A stretch of 64,000 nt of DNA, from contig NZ_SWAR01000021.1 of the NCBI RefSeq assembly GCF_006386545.1, positions 1 through 64,000 on the forward strand. The letters are read 5' to 3'. Numbering within the stretch: position 1 is the stretch's first letter; each line of letters begins with the position of its first letter. Made by a program: the position numbers and the translations under genes. The notes under the pieces are model-generated. The model worked only from the letters and a program-made list of their open reading frames with translations, was not told the DNA's origin and made no database searches. This stretch comes from Methylibium rhizosphaerae. Its GTDB lineage: Bacteria > Pseudomonadota > Gammaproteobacteria > Burkholderiales > Burkholderiaceae_C. This document shows positions 39,079 through 46,730 of this stretch, piece after piece.

Positions 39079-39867
39079 TCAGCGGGCGCGCTGCCAGCCG
39101 CGCTGCACGGCATCACGTTCGCCGGCGGCGTCGAGCGGCGCACCGTCGATCTGGTCGTCGATCGCGCGCAGCACGGCAGCCGGTGTGGTGCTGCTGGCGG
39201 CCTGCCGGTAGGCCCCTTGTGCACCCGCGCCCGCCTCGCCGGCGCCCTGCTGCACCAGCAGCGGCAGCTGCCAGTCGCCGCCGGTGCCCGGCTTGCAGGC
39301 CAGGCCGGCCAGGCCGGCCGGCAGGGTGAAGCTGCGGCAGTAGTCGCCCGAACGGGCGACGAAGCTGACGCCGACCCGCACCCGCGCATCGCCCGGCTGC
39401 TGGCTGGCCAGCTGGCTGGTGAGGGCCTGCGCGAGTTCGGCCTGCGCCACCAGCCGGCCGTCCTCCGCGCGCGCCCACATGGCATCCGACGGCGCGGCGA
39501 ACTGGCTGCGGCCCAGCCAGACGCCCAGCATCAGGCTGGCAGCCAGCATGCCCCACTGGCCCCAGCGGCTGTCGAACAGCGGCATGCGGCGGCGCGGCGC
39601 TGCGGTGATGGCCACGACCTTGCCGGGTGCCTCGACTGCGGTGTCGCCGCGCAGCACCGCCTGCAGTCGCTCGGGGACCGGCTCGTCGAGCACCGCGTCG
39701 AACGCGCCATGCAGCACGCCCCGCAGGGCGCGCTGGCGCGCCACCCGGGCAGCCAGCTCGGCGTCGGCCGACATCGCCGCCTCGATCTCCCGGCTGGCGG
39801 CCGCGTCGAGTTCATGGTCCACATAGGCCATGAGCACTTCATCGGTGTAGCGGGGCGCTGTGTTCAT
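39079..39867 (-). CDS. Anti-sigma factor, membrane-anchored
   Basis: A 262-residue protein. The N-terminal anti-sigma region (about 1-65) begins RYTDEVLMAYVDHELDAAASREIEAAMSADAELAARVARQRALR and lacks the HxxxCxxC zinc motif. A single membrane helix lies at about 107-125, followed by a periplasmic domain of about 135 residues containing VGVSFVARSGDYCRSF and a conserved-looking Cys pair. Its start overlaps the sigma factor stop by ATGA. It should hold the sigma factor at the membrane until an envelope signal, perhaps proteolysis, releases it. Confidence 0.88.
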   Translation of the reverse strand: MNTAPRYTDEVLMAYVDHELDAAASREIEAAMSADAELAARVARQRALRGVLHGAFDAVLDEPVPERLQAVLRGDTAVEAPGKVVAITAAPRRRMPLFDSRWGQWGMLAASLMLGVWLGRSQFAAPSDAMWARAEDGRLVAQAELAQALTSQLASQQPGDARVRVGVSFVARSGDYCRSFTLPAGLAGLACKPGTGGDWQLPLLVQQGAGEAGAGAQGAYRQAASSTTPAAVLRAIDDQIDGAPLDAAGERDAVQRGWQRAR

Positions 39868-40364
39868 CGCGCGGTACCTCCAAGCAGAGCGGCCTGCAGC
39901 GCTTCGCGGGCACGTGCCAGGCGGCTGGTCAGGGTGCCGATCGGGATGTCGAGCACCTCGGCCGCCTCCTTGTAGGGCAACCCCTCGACCAGTACGAGAC
40001 CGACCACCAGCCGCTGGTCGTCATTGAGTGTGGCCATCGCCTGCTGTACCGCCATCATGTCCGTGCGTCTTTCCATCACCGCATCGCCGACGTGTTCGCC
40101 GGCCTCCTCGGGCGCGAAGAGTTCGTCGCGCCGAGCCCGTGCCCGCACCTCGTCGATCCAGGCGTTTTTCATGATCCTGAACACCCAGCTGTCCAGCCGG
40201 GTACCCGGCTGCCACTGGTCGCAGCGCACGAGTGCGCGCTCCACCGCCAGCTGCACCAGGTCGTCGGCGTCTTCGCGGTGGCGCGTGATCGCGCGCGCGA
40301 AACGCCGCAGCCGCGGCAGCAGGCCGGCGAGTTGCTCACGTACCAGCTCGCTCGATGCGCTCAT
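39864..40364 (-). CDS. ECF-type RNA polymerase sigma factor
   Basis: A 166-residue extracytoplasmic-function sigma factor. Region 2 is seen in DADDLVQLAVERALVRCDQWQPGTRLDSWVFRIMKNAWIDEVRAR and region 4 in LNDDQRLVVGLVLVEGLPYKEAAEVLDIPIGTLTSRLARAREAL. The start is ATG 40364 (MSASSELVREQ). There is no ribosome site, so the message may be leaderless. It is translationally coupled to its anti-sigma factor and is divergent, with a 101-bp gap, from a secreted subtilisin. Confidence 0.92.
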   Translation of the reverse strand: MSASSELVREQLAGLLPRLRRFARAITRHREDADDLVQLAVERALVRCDQWQPGTRLDSWVFRIMKNAWIDEVRARARRDELFAPEEAGEHVGDAVMERRTDMMAVQQAMATLNDDQRLVVGLVLVEGLPYKEAAEVLDIPIGTLTSRLARAREALQAALLGGTAR

Positions 40365-40376
40365 GTCATATTGGAC

Positions 40377-40404
40377 AAAACGTCGGAGCGGCGGATTTTC
40401 TTCC
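40377..40404 (-). promoter_or_regulatory. Putative ECF-type promoter of the sigma/anti-sigma operon
   Basis: Minus-strand GGAAGA (40399-40404) and CGTTTT (40377-40382) are separated by 16 bp, resembling the GGAA/CGT boxes of ECF-dependent promoters. The position suits autoregulation, with transcription starting a few bases before the ATG at 40364. Confidence 0.35.
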
Positions 40405-40465
40405 ATGGCCCGGACGTTGTTGCTGTTGTCGGCAGGGTCATCCGCCGGCGCGTTGACCGACCTGC

Positions 40466-41791
40466 ATGAAAAAGATCCTCGTTGCCCTCGCCTGCACCAT
40501 GGCGCTTCCCGCGGTGGCGCAGCTGCGCCTGCCGCAAGTCCCGCAAGTGCCGAGCCTGCCCTCCGTGCCGGTCGATCGGGTGGACCGCGGCCTGAACCAG
40601 CTGTCGTCGCAGCGCATCGACCTGCGCGAGCTGCGCCAGCGCACCGTGGGCGAGCTGCTGCGCCGCGCCCCGGACCGGCTGGAGCGCGACCCTGCCGGCG
40701 AGCTGGCGGTGCGCAGCGAGGTGGTGGCGGTGTCGCCCACGCCCGCGGCGCTGGCCGCGGCCCGGGCGGCCGGTTTCGTGATCGCCCGCGAGCAGGTGCT
40801 CGAGGGCCTGGGCGAACGCGTGGTGGTGCTGCGTGCGCCGCCTGGGCTCGACACCGGGGCCGCCCTGCAGCAGTTGCGCGCGCTCGACCCGCAAGGCCAG
40901 TACGACCACAACCATGTCTACCTTCGCAGCGGCACGGCGGCGGCCGGCAACAAGGCCGCCGCACCGGCGCAGGCTGCGCCGGGCGAGCCGTCGCTGCGCA
41001 TCGGCCTGGTCGACGGCGGCGTGGACCGTGGCCATCCGTCGCTGCGCGGCATCGCCTTGCAGACCCATGGCTGCGCAGACAAGCCGGTGCCCAGCGCGCA
41101 CGGCACCGCCGTGGCCTCGCTGCTGGTGGGAGGCGAAGGCCGCTTCACCGGGGCCGCGCCCGGTGCCATGCTGTTTGCCGCCGACGTGTATTGCGCAGAA
41201 GCCACCGGCGGAGCCGCCGATGCGATCGCGCAGGCGCTCGCGTGGATGGCGCGCGAACGCGTGCCGGTGGTCAACATGAGCCTGGTGGGGCCGCCCAACC
41301 GCCTGCTGGAGCGCGTGGTTTCGGCGTTGCTGGCACGAGGGCACCTCGTGGTGGCGGCCGTCGGCAACGACGGCCCGGCGGCACCACCGCTGTACCCGGC
41401 AGCCTATCCCGGCGTGGTGGCGGTCACCGGCGTGGATGCGCGTCGCCGCGTGCTGCCCGAAGCCGGCCAGGGGCCGCATGTGGCGTTCGCGGCGCCTGGT
41501 GCCGAGGTGGCGGTGGCGGCGGTGGGTGACGCCGGTTATGTGGCTGCACGCGGCACCTCGTTCGCCGCGCCGCTGGTGGCCGGCCTGCTGGCGGCCCGGC
41601 TGCCCCGGCCCGACACCTTGCTCGCCGAGCGTGCGGTCCATGAACTCGCAGCCACGGCTGTCGATCTGGGGGCCAGCGGGCGCGACGCGGTGTTCGGCCA
41701 CGGCCTGGTGGGCCAGGCGCTGCGCATCGACCCGTCCCGCCTGGCGCGTGCCGACGAGGCCGCCGCGCACCGCCTGCTCCAGCGGCAGTGA
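40466..41791 (+). CDS. Secreted S8 (subtilisin-like) serine peptidase
   Basis: A 441-residue protease. A signal peptide (MKKILVALACTMALPAVAQ) is followed by a propeptide-like region (about 20-165) ending with an I9-like fold (GERVVVLRAPPGLDTGAALQQLRALDPQGQYDHNHVY). The catalytic domain has Asp183 (GLVDGGVD), His212 (AHGTAVA), the oxyanion Asn301 (AVGNDGP) and Ser365 (GTSFAAP), all intact. The catalytic domain is compact and lacks C-terminal extensions. Divergent from an ECF sigma/anti-sigma pair, it is a likely regulon member. The adjacent Gly/Ala-rich protein is a candidate partner. Confidence 0.92.
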   Translation: MKKILVALACTMALPAVAQLRLPQVPQVPSLPSVPVDRVDRGLNQLSSQRIDLRELRQRTVGELLRRAPDRLERDPAGELAVRSEVVAVSPTPAALAAARAAGFVIAREQVLEGLGERVVVLRAPPGLDTGAALQQLRALDPQGQYDHNHVYLRSGTAAAGNKAAAPAQAAPGEPSLRIGLVDGGVDRGHPSLRGIALQTHGCADKPVPSAHGTAVASLLVGGEGRFTGAAPGAMLFAADVYCAEATGGAADAIAQALAWMARERVPVVNMSLVGPPNRLLERVVSALLARGHLVVAAVGNDGPAAPPLYPAAYPGVVAVTGVDARRRVLPEAGQGPHVAFAAPGAEVAVAAVGDAGYVAARGTSFAAPLVAGLLAARLPRPDTLLAERAVHELAATAVDLGASGRDAVFGHGLVGQALRIDPSRLARADEAAAHRLLQRQ

Positions 41792-41822
41792 GCGGCGCTG
41801 TTACACCCGCTTGCGTCTTCGT

Positions 41823-41837
41823 TTCCGGTGACCGGAA
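41823..41837. promoter_or_regulatory. Palindrome upstream of the Gly/Ala-rich gene
   Basis: TTCCGGT-G-ACCGGAA, perfect 7-bp arms about one central base, lies 111 bp before the Gly/Ala-rich gene and 32 bp after the S8 peptidase stop. It is a candidate regulatory site; no T-run follows, so it is not a classical terminator. Confidence 0.4.
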
Positions 41838-41947
41838 GAAATCCGCCGGCCCTGTCGTTGTTGCTCATGAGGCCGCAGTTCGTGGCTCTGCGGCGCCCGG
41901 CGAGGCGCGCAGGTGAACGCGGCACAACACTGAGACAGGAGTTCGTC

Positions 41948-42559
41948 ATGAAGAAGCGCAATCACTGGTTCGTCACCCTGGGTCTGGCCGCCACCCTCGC
42001 GGCCGCATGGCCGGCGCACGCCATCGGCGTGGGCGGTGGTCTCGGCGGTGGCTTGGGAGGCGGCCTGGGTGGCGGCTTCAACGGTGGTGGCCAGGGCGGC
42101 GTTGGCGGTGCGGGTGCCGCCGGCGGGGGCCTCTCCGGCGGCGTGAATGCAAGCGGCTCGCGAGGTGGTGTGGCGGTCGGCGTGGGTGGTGCCGCACAAG
42201 GCTCGGCCCACGGCGCCGTTCGCAGCGAAAGTGCCGAGCGTGGCATCGAGAAGGCGGCGCAGAAGGCCGGCAACGCTGCGCAGCGCGCGGCCACCACGGT
42301 GAAGAGCGGCCGCGACGCCGCCATGCAGCAGGGTGCCGAAGCGGCCGCGACCGGCCGGGCCGGCGCACAGGCCGGCGCGCAAGCCGGCGTGGGCGTGGCC
42401 CGCGATGCCGCAGAACGCGCCCGCAATGCGAGCGTCGAAGCCGGCGGCGCCGGCAGCGCTGCAGCCGAGGCAGGCCTGAGCACCCAGCGCGGTTCGGCCA
42501 GCGCCGGCGTGGGCGCCGAAAGCGCAGCCCAGGGCTCGGTGCGCGGCGAGCGCAAGTAA
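41948..42559 (+). CDS. Secreted glycine/alanine-rich protein
   Basis: A 203-residue protein. A signal peptide (MKKRNHWFVTLGLAATLAAAWPAHA) leads into a glycine-rich stretch (IGVGGGLGGGLGGGLGGGF, about 26-75) of GGGL repeats. An Ala-rich region with charged residues (RGIEKAAQKAGNAAQRAATTVKSGRDAAMQQG, about 95-160) follows and could form amphipathic helices. The start ATG 41948 follows AGGAG. I recognise no family. It could be a surface or matrix protein, or a substrate of the neighbouring secreted subtilisin; both ideas are inferred from composition and position. A strong terminator follows. Confidence 0.7.
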   Translation: MKKRNHWFVTLGLAATLAAAWPAHAIGVGGGLGGGLGGGLGGGFNGGGQGGVGGAGAAGGGLSGGVNASGSRGGVAVGVGGAAQGSAHGAVRSESAERGIEKAAQKAGNAAQRAATTVKSGRDAAMQQGAEAAATGRAGAQAGAQAGVGVARDAAERARNASVEAGGAGSAAAEAGLSTQRGSASAGVGAESAAQGSVRGERK

Positions 42560-42635
42560 GGTCAGAAGAAAGCCGGCGGCCTGCGGCGGGACTGCTCTCT
42601 CCAGCCCCTGCAGGCCCGCCCGGCCCCTCATGAAG

Positions 42636-42660
42636 AACGGCGCCCTCGGGCGCCGTTTTC
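42636..42660 (+). terminator. Terminator after the Gly/Ala-rich gene
   Basis: AACGGCGCCC-TC-GGGCGCCGTT (42636-42657), a near-perfect GC-rich hairpin, continues into TTTTC. It lies 77 bp after the Gly/Ala-rich stop and 47 bp before the convergent malate synthase stop. Confidence 0.7.
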
Positions 42661-42706
42661 CTTTGCGTATCCCCTTTCGGGAGCGGGCCGCAGGCGGCCC
42701 GGGCGC

Positions 42707-44884
42707 TCAGGCCTGGCCGGCCTTGACCTTCAGGCGCCAGGCATGCAGCAGCGGCTCGGTGTAGCCGCTGGGCTGGGCCATGCCCTTGAACACGAGATCG
42801 AGCGCCGCCTTGTAGGCGGCCGAGGTGTCGAAGCGGCCGGCCATCGGCTGGTACAGCGGGTCGCCGGCATTCTGCTGGTCCACCACCTTGGCCATGCGCT
42901 CGAAGGTGGCGTGCACCTGCTCGGCGCTCACCACGCCGTGGTGCAGCCAGTTGGCGATGTGCTGGCTGCTGATGCGCAGCGTCGCGCGGTCTTCCATGAG
43001 GCCGACGTTGTGGATGTCGGGCACCTTGGAGCAGCCCACGCCCTGGTCGATCCAGCGCACCACGTAGCCGAGGATGCCCTGCACGTTGTTGTCGAGCTCC
43101 TGCTGGCGCTCGGCGGCGGTCCATTTCGCCTCGGGTGCGACCGGGATCTGCAGCAGGTTGGCCAGGATGTTGTCGCGCTCGGCATGCGCGTCGGTCTTTT
43201 CCAGCGCCTTCTGCACCTCGCTCACCTCGACCTGGTGGTAGTGCAGCGCATGCAACGTGGCGGCGGTGGGCGAGGGCACCCAGGCGGTGTTGGCGCCGGC
43301 CTTCGGGTGGGCGATCTTCTGCTCCAGCATGGCGGCCATCAGGTCGGGCATGGCCCACATGCCCTTGCCGATCTGGGCGCGGCCGCGCAGGCCGGCCGAC
43401 AGGCCGACCAGCACGTTGTTCTTCTCGTAGGCCTGGATCCAGGCGCTGGTCTTCATGTCGCCCTTGCGGAACATCGGGCCGGCCAGCATGGCGGTGTGCA
43501 TTTCGTCGCCGGTCCGGTCGAGGAAGCCCGTGTTGATGAAGGCCACGCGGGACGCGGCGGCCTCGATGCAGGCCATGAGGTTGACGCTGGTGCGGCGCTC
43601 CTCGTCCATGATGCCCAGCTTCACCGTGTTGGCCGGCAGGCCGAGCAGCTGTTCCACGCGGCCGAATAGCTCGCTGGCGAAGGCCACTTCCTTGGGCCCG
43701 TGCATCTTGGGCTTCACGATGTAGATCGAGCCGGTGCGCGAGTTGGCACGGCGCTTCAGGTCGACCAGCGCGATGGTCACGGTGATCACCGCGTCCATGA
43801 TCCCTTCGGGGATCTCGCGGCCCTCGCCGTAGAGGATGGCGGGGTTGGTCATCAGGTGGCCGACGTTGCGCACGAACATCAGCGAGCGGCCGTGCAGCGT
43901 GAGCTTGCCGCCGTCGGCGCCGGTGTATTGCCGGTCCGGGTTGAGGCCGCGGGTGAAGGTCTTGCCGCCCTTGGCGACCTGCTCGGTGAGGGTGCCTTGC
44001 AGGATGCCCAGCCAGTTGCCGTAGGCGAGCACCTTGTCCTCGGCATCGACCACCGCCACCGAGTCCTCGAGGTCGAGGATGGTGGACAGCGCCGCTTCGA
44101 GCACCACGTCTGCAATGCCGGCCGGGTCGGTCTTGCCGATGGGCGTGGCGCGGTCGATGCGGATGTCGATGTGCAGGCCGTTGTGCCTGAGCAGCACCGA
44201 CGACGGCGCAGCGGCATCGCCCTGGTAGCCCACGAGCTGCGAACCGTCGGCCAGGCTGGTGGTGCCGCTGCCCAGCGCCACCACCAGCTTGCCGCCTTCG
44301 ACGCGGTAGCCGGTGGCCTGCTTGTGCGAGCCCTGGGCCAGCGGCGCCGCCTGGTCGAGCACGTTGCGGGCGAACTCGATCACCTTGGCGCCGCGCACCG
44401 GGTTGTAGCCGCTGCCTTTCTCGGCGCCGCCGCTTTCTGGAATGGCATCGGTGCCGTACAGCGCGTCATACAGCGAACCCCAGCGGGCGTTGGCGGCATT
44501 GAGCGCGTAGCGGGCGTTCAGGATGGGCACCACCAGCTGCGGGCCGGCCTGCACCGCCAGTTCCGCATCGACGTTGGTGGTGGTGGCCTGCACGCCGCTG
44601 GGCTGCGGCAGCAGGTAGCCGATCTGCTCGAGGAAGGCGCGGTAGGCCTTCATGTCGGTGATGGGGCCCGGGTTGGCACGGTGCCAGGTGTCGAGCTCGG
44701 CCTGCAGGCGGTCGCGTTCGGCCAGCAGCGCGATGTTCTTCGGCGCGAGGTCGGCCACGATGGCGTCGAACCCCTGCCAGAACGTGGCGCTGGCCACGCC
44801 GGTGGCCGGCAGCACCTTTTCTTCGATGAAACGATGCAGCTCGTTGGCGACCTGGAGGCGGTGGATGGTGGTGCGTGCGGTCAT
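42707..44884 (-). CDS. glcB: Malate synthase G
   Basis: A 725-residue cytosolic enzyme condensing glyoxylate with acetyl-CoA to malate. The length matches the monomeric G isoform. Recognisable stretches are [26 protein letters not shown] at the N-terminus, [57 protein letters not shown] with catalytic acidic residues, and [20 protein letters not shown]. The start at ATG 44884 has GAGAGG upstream. It lies 37 bp downstream of a 2-haloacid dehalogenase gene on the same strand; haloacetate would yield glycolate and then glyoxylate, its substrate. Confidence 0.97.
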   Translation of the reverse strand: MTARTTIHRLQVANELHRFIEEKVLPATGVASATFWQGFDAIVADLAPKNIALLAERDRLQAELDTWHRANPGPITDMKAYRAFLEQIGYLLPQPSGVQATTTNVDAELAVQAGPQLVVPILNARYALNAANARWGSLYDALYGTDAIPESGGAEKGSGYNPVRGAKVIEFARNVLDQAAPLAQGSHKQATGYRVEGGKLVVALGSGTTSLADGSQLVGYQGDAAAPSSVLLRHNGLHIDIRIDRATPIGKTDPAGIADVVLEAALSTILDLEDSVAVVDAEDKVLAYGNWLGILQGTLTEQVAKGGKTFTRGLNPDRQYTGADGGKLTLHGRSLMFVRNVGHLMTNPAILYGEGREIPEGIMDAVITVTIALVDLKRRANSRTGSIYIVKPKMHGPKEVAFASELFGRVEQLLGLPANTVKLGIMDEERRTSVNLMACIEAAASRVAFINTGFLDRTGDEMHTAMLAGPMFRKGDMKTSAWIQAYEKNNVLVGLSAGLRGRAQIGKGMWAMPDLMAAMLEQKIAHPKAGANTAWVPSPTAATLHALHYHQVEVSEVQKALEKTDAHAERDNILANLLQIPVAPEAKWTAAERQQELDNNVQGILGYVVRWIDQGVGCSKVPDIHNVGLMEDRATLRISSQHIANWLHHGVVSAEQVHATFERMAKVVDQQNAGDPLYQPMAGRFDTSAAYKAALDLVFKGMAQPSGYTEPLLHAWRLKVKAGQA

Positions 44885-44921
44885 GGTGATGAACCTCTCT
44901 GGGAGTCTTGGAAGCGAAGCG

Positions 44922-45599
44922 TCAGGAAGCGGGAAAGAAGGCCAGCACGTCGCGCAGGCTGGTGCCGGTGCGCGAGGGCGCGCCCAGCGGCTCGGCCGGC
45001 GCGCCCTGGCGGTTGACCCACAAGGTGGTGTAGCCGAACCAGGTGGCGCCCAGGGCGTCCCAGCCGTTGCTCGAGACGAACAGGATGTTCCTTGCCGGCA
45101 GGCCCAGTGCCTGCGGTCCCAGGGCATAGGCGGCCGGGTCGGTCTTGTAGCGGCGCACCTCGTGCACCGACAGCACATGGTCGAGCAGGCCGTCGAAGCC
45201 GGCGCTCTTCACTGCCACGCCCAGCATGTCGGGGTCGCCGTTGCTCAGGATGCCGGTGGGCACGCCGCGTTTCTTCAGCGCCTGCAGCACCGCCTTGTTT
45301 TCCGGAAAGGCAGCCAGCGCCCGGTACTGGTTCATGAGCCGGTCCTCGCGCTCGGGGGGCAGCGCCAGCGCCAGGCGCTCGGCGGCGTAGCGCAGGGCGC
45401 AGCGGGTCAGCTCCCAGAACGGCCGGTAGTGCTCGGGTCCGCTCATCGACACGAGGCGGGTGTAGTCGATCTGCTTGTCGCGCCACAGCGCAGCCAGCTT
45501 CTCGCCCTGGCCGGCATAGAACTGCTCGGCCAGGCTCGCCACGCTGTACACGTCGAACAGCGTGCCGTAGGCATCGAAAAGCACGGCTTGGGGCTTCAT
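44922..45599 (-). CDS. L-2-haloacid dehalogenase (type II, HAD superfamily)
   Basis: A 225-residue hydrolase that replaces the halogen of 2-haloalkanoates with hydroxyl. Motifs are the nucleophile Asp in [12 protein letters not shown] (residue 9), Arg and Ser/Asn residues in [12 protein letters not shown], Lys in [12 protein letters not shown] and the acidic/Trp stretch [24 protein letters not shown], all typical of type II enzymes. The length is normal. It is the first gene of a leftward pair with malate synthase G and is divergent from a LysR regulator. Some members of this family act on other substrates, so haloacid activity is probable but not certain. Confidence 0.9.
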   Translation of the reverse strand: MKPQAVLFDAYGTLFDVYSVASLAEQFYAGQGEKLAALWRDKQIDYTRLVSMSGPEHYRPFWELTRCALRYAAERLALALPPEREDRLMNQYRALAAFPENKAVLQALKKRGVPTGILSNGDPDMLGVAVKSAGFDGLLDHVLSVHEVRRYKTDPAAYALGPQALGLPARNILFVSSNGWDALGATWFGYTTLWVNRQGAPAEPLGAPSRTGTSLRDVLAFFPAS

Positions 45600-45629
45600 G
45601 AGTCGAGCACTCTAATGCTGACCTGGGTA

Positions 45630-45643
45630 GCGATAAATATCGC
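45630..45643. promoter_or_regulatory. Palindrome between LysR and the dehalogenase operon
   Basis: GCGATA-AA-TATCGC, 6-bp perfect arms, lies in the 91-bp divergent gap. Its A/T-rich dyad is in the right place to be the site of the adjacent LysR-type regulator. Confidence 0.45.
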
Positions 45644-45690
45644 CAGGATCGGTTGATCTTTGCCGAAACAGGGGCTAATCTGCCCGGGCT

Positions 45691-46608
45691 ATGGACCGCC
45701 TGAAGCAGATCGAATCGTTCGTCGCCGTGGCCACCAAGGGCAGCCTCACCGCCGCCGCCAATGCCGAAGGCGTGGCCCCGGCCGTCATCGGCCGGCGCAT
45801 CGACGCGCTGGAGGAGCGCCTGGGCGTGAAGCTGCTGGTGCGCACCACCCGCCGCATCACCCTCACCCATGAAGGCAGCGCCTTCCTCGAGGACTGCCAG
45901 CGCCTGCTGGCCGACCTGGCGAATGCCGAAGCCAGCGTGAGCGCCGGCGGCGTGAAGGCCAGCGGCCACCTGCGGCTCACCGCTCCGGCCGGCTTCGGCC
46001 GACGGCATGTGGCGCCGCTGGTGCCCCGTTTCGCGGAGCTGCATCCGGAGGTGTCGATCTCGCTGAACCTGTCGGACCGGGTGGTGGACATCGTCAACGA
46101 AGGTTTCGACTGTGCGGTGCGGGTGGGCGACCTGCCCGATTCCAGCCTGGTGAGCGTGCGGCTGGCCGACAACCGGCGGCTGTGCGTGGCCACGCCGGAC
46201 TACCTGCGCCGCCACGGTACGCCGCGCCATCCGAACGAGCTGTCCCACCACGACTGCCTCACGCTCAGCTCCGACGCGAGCCAGACCCGCGGCTGGGCTT
46301 TCACCATCGACGCAGAACTGCATCACCTGCGCCCCTCGGCGCGGCTCGATTGCTCCGATGGCCAGGTGCTGCACGACTGGTGCCTGGCGGGCCTGGGCAT
46401 CGCCTGGCGCTCCACCTGGGAAGTCGAGCGCGAGGTGGCCGAAGGCCGGCTGGTCAGCGTGCTGGACGACTTTGCCGCGCCGCCCAACGGCATCTATGCG
46501 GTGTTCCCGCAGCGCAAGCACCTGCCGCTGCGGGTGCGGTTGTGGATCGACTTCCTGAAGCACACCTACGGCGACACGGGCTACTGGTCGCCGCATGCTG
46601 CTGCCTAG
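45691..46608 (+). CDS. LysR-family transcriptional regulator
   Basis: A 305-residue regulator. The N-terminal winged helix-turn-helix (MDRLKQIESFVAVATKGSLTAAANAEGVAPAVIGRRIDALEERLGVKLLVRTTRRITLTHEG region, about 1-60) is followed by a periplasmic-binding-protein-like effector domain (about 90-295) containing ASGHLRLTAPAGFGRRHVAPL. It is of the DsdC/CrgA-like group common in Betaproteobacteria. It diverges from the dehalogenase/malate synthase operon and is its likely regulator. Confidence 0.93.
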   Translation: MDRLKQIESFVAVATKGSLTAAANAEGVAPAVIGRRIDALEERLGVKLLVRTTRRITLTHEGSAFLEDCQRLLADLANAEASVSAGGVKASGHLRLTAPAGFGRRHVAPLVPRFAELHPEVSISLNLSDRVVDIVNEGFDCAVRVGDLPDSSLVSVRLADNRRLCVATPDYLRRHGTPRHPNELSHHDCLTLSSDASQTRGWAFTIDAELHHLRPSARLDCSDGQVLHDWCLAGLGIAWRSTWEVEREVAEGRLVSVLDDFAAPPNGIYAVFPQRKHLPLRVRLWIDFLKHTYGDTGYWSPHAAA

Positions 46609-46730
46609 GCCAGGCAAGCACGCGCGCGAAGCTTCCGCAAGGGCCCCGAAACGCTCGAGTTAGGGGGCGCGTCCGACATCGCCTCCTCCGTACACTGCGC
46701 CGCGTTTTCGAAGCAGATCAGGGAGTTGCG

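Noticed and set aside
42030-42110. Tandem GGT/GGC-rich repeats as a CRISPR or minisatellite array
   Set aside because: They encode the GGGL repeats of the Gly/Ala-rich protein and lack spacers or constant repeats.
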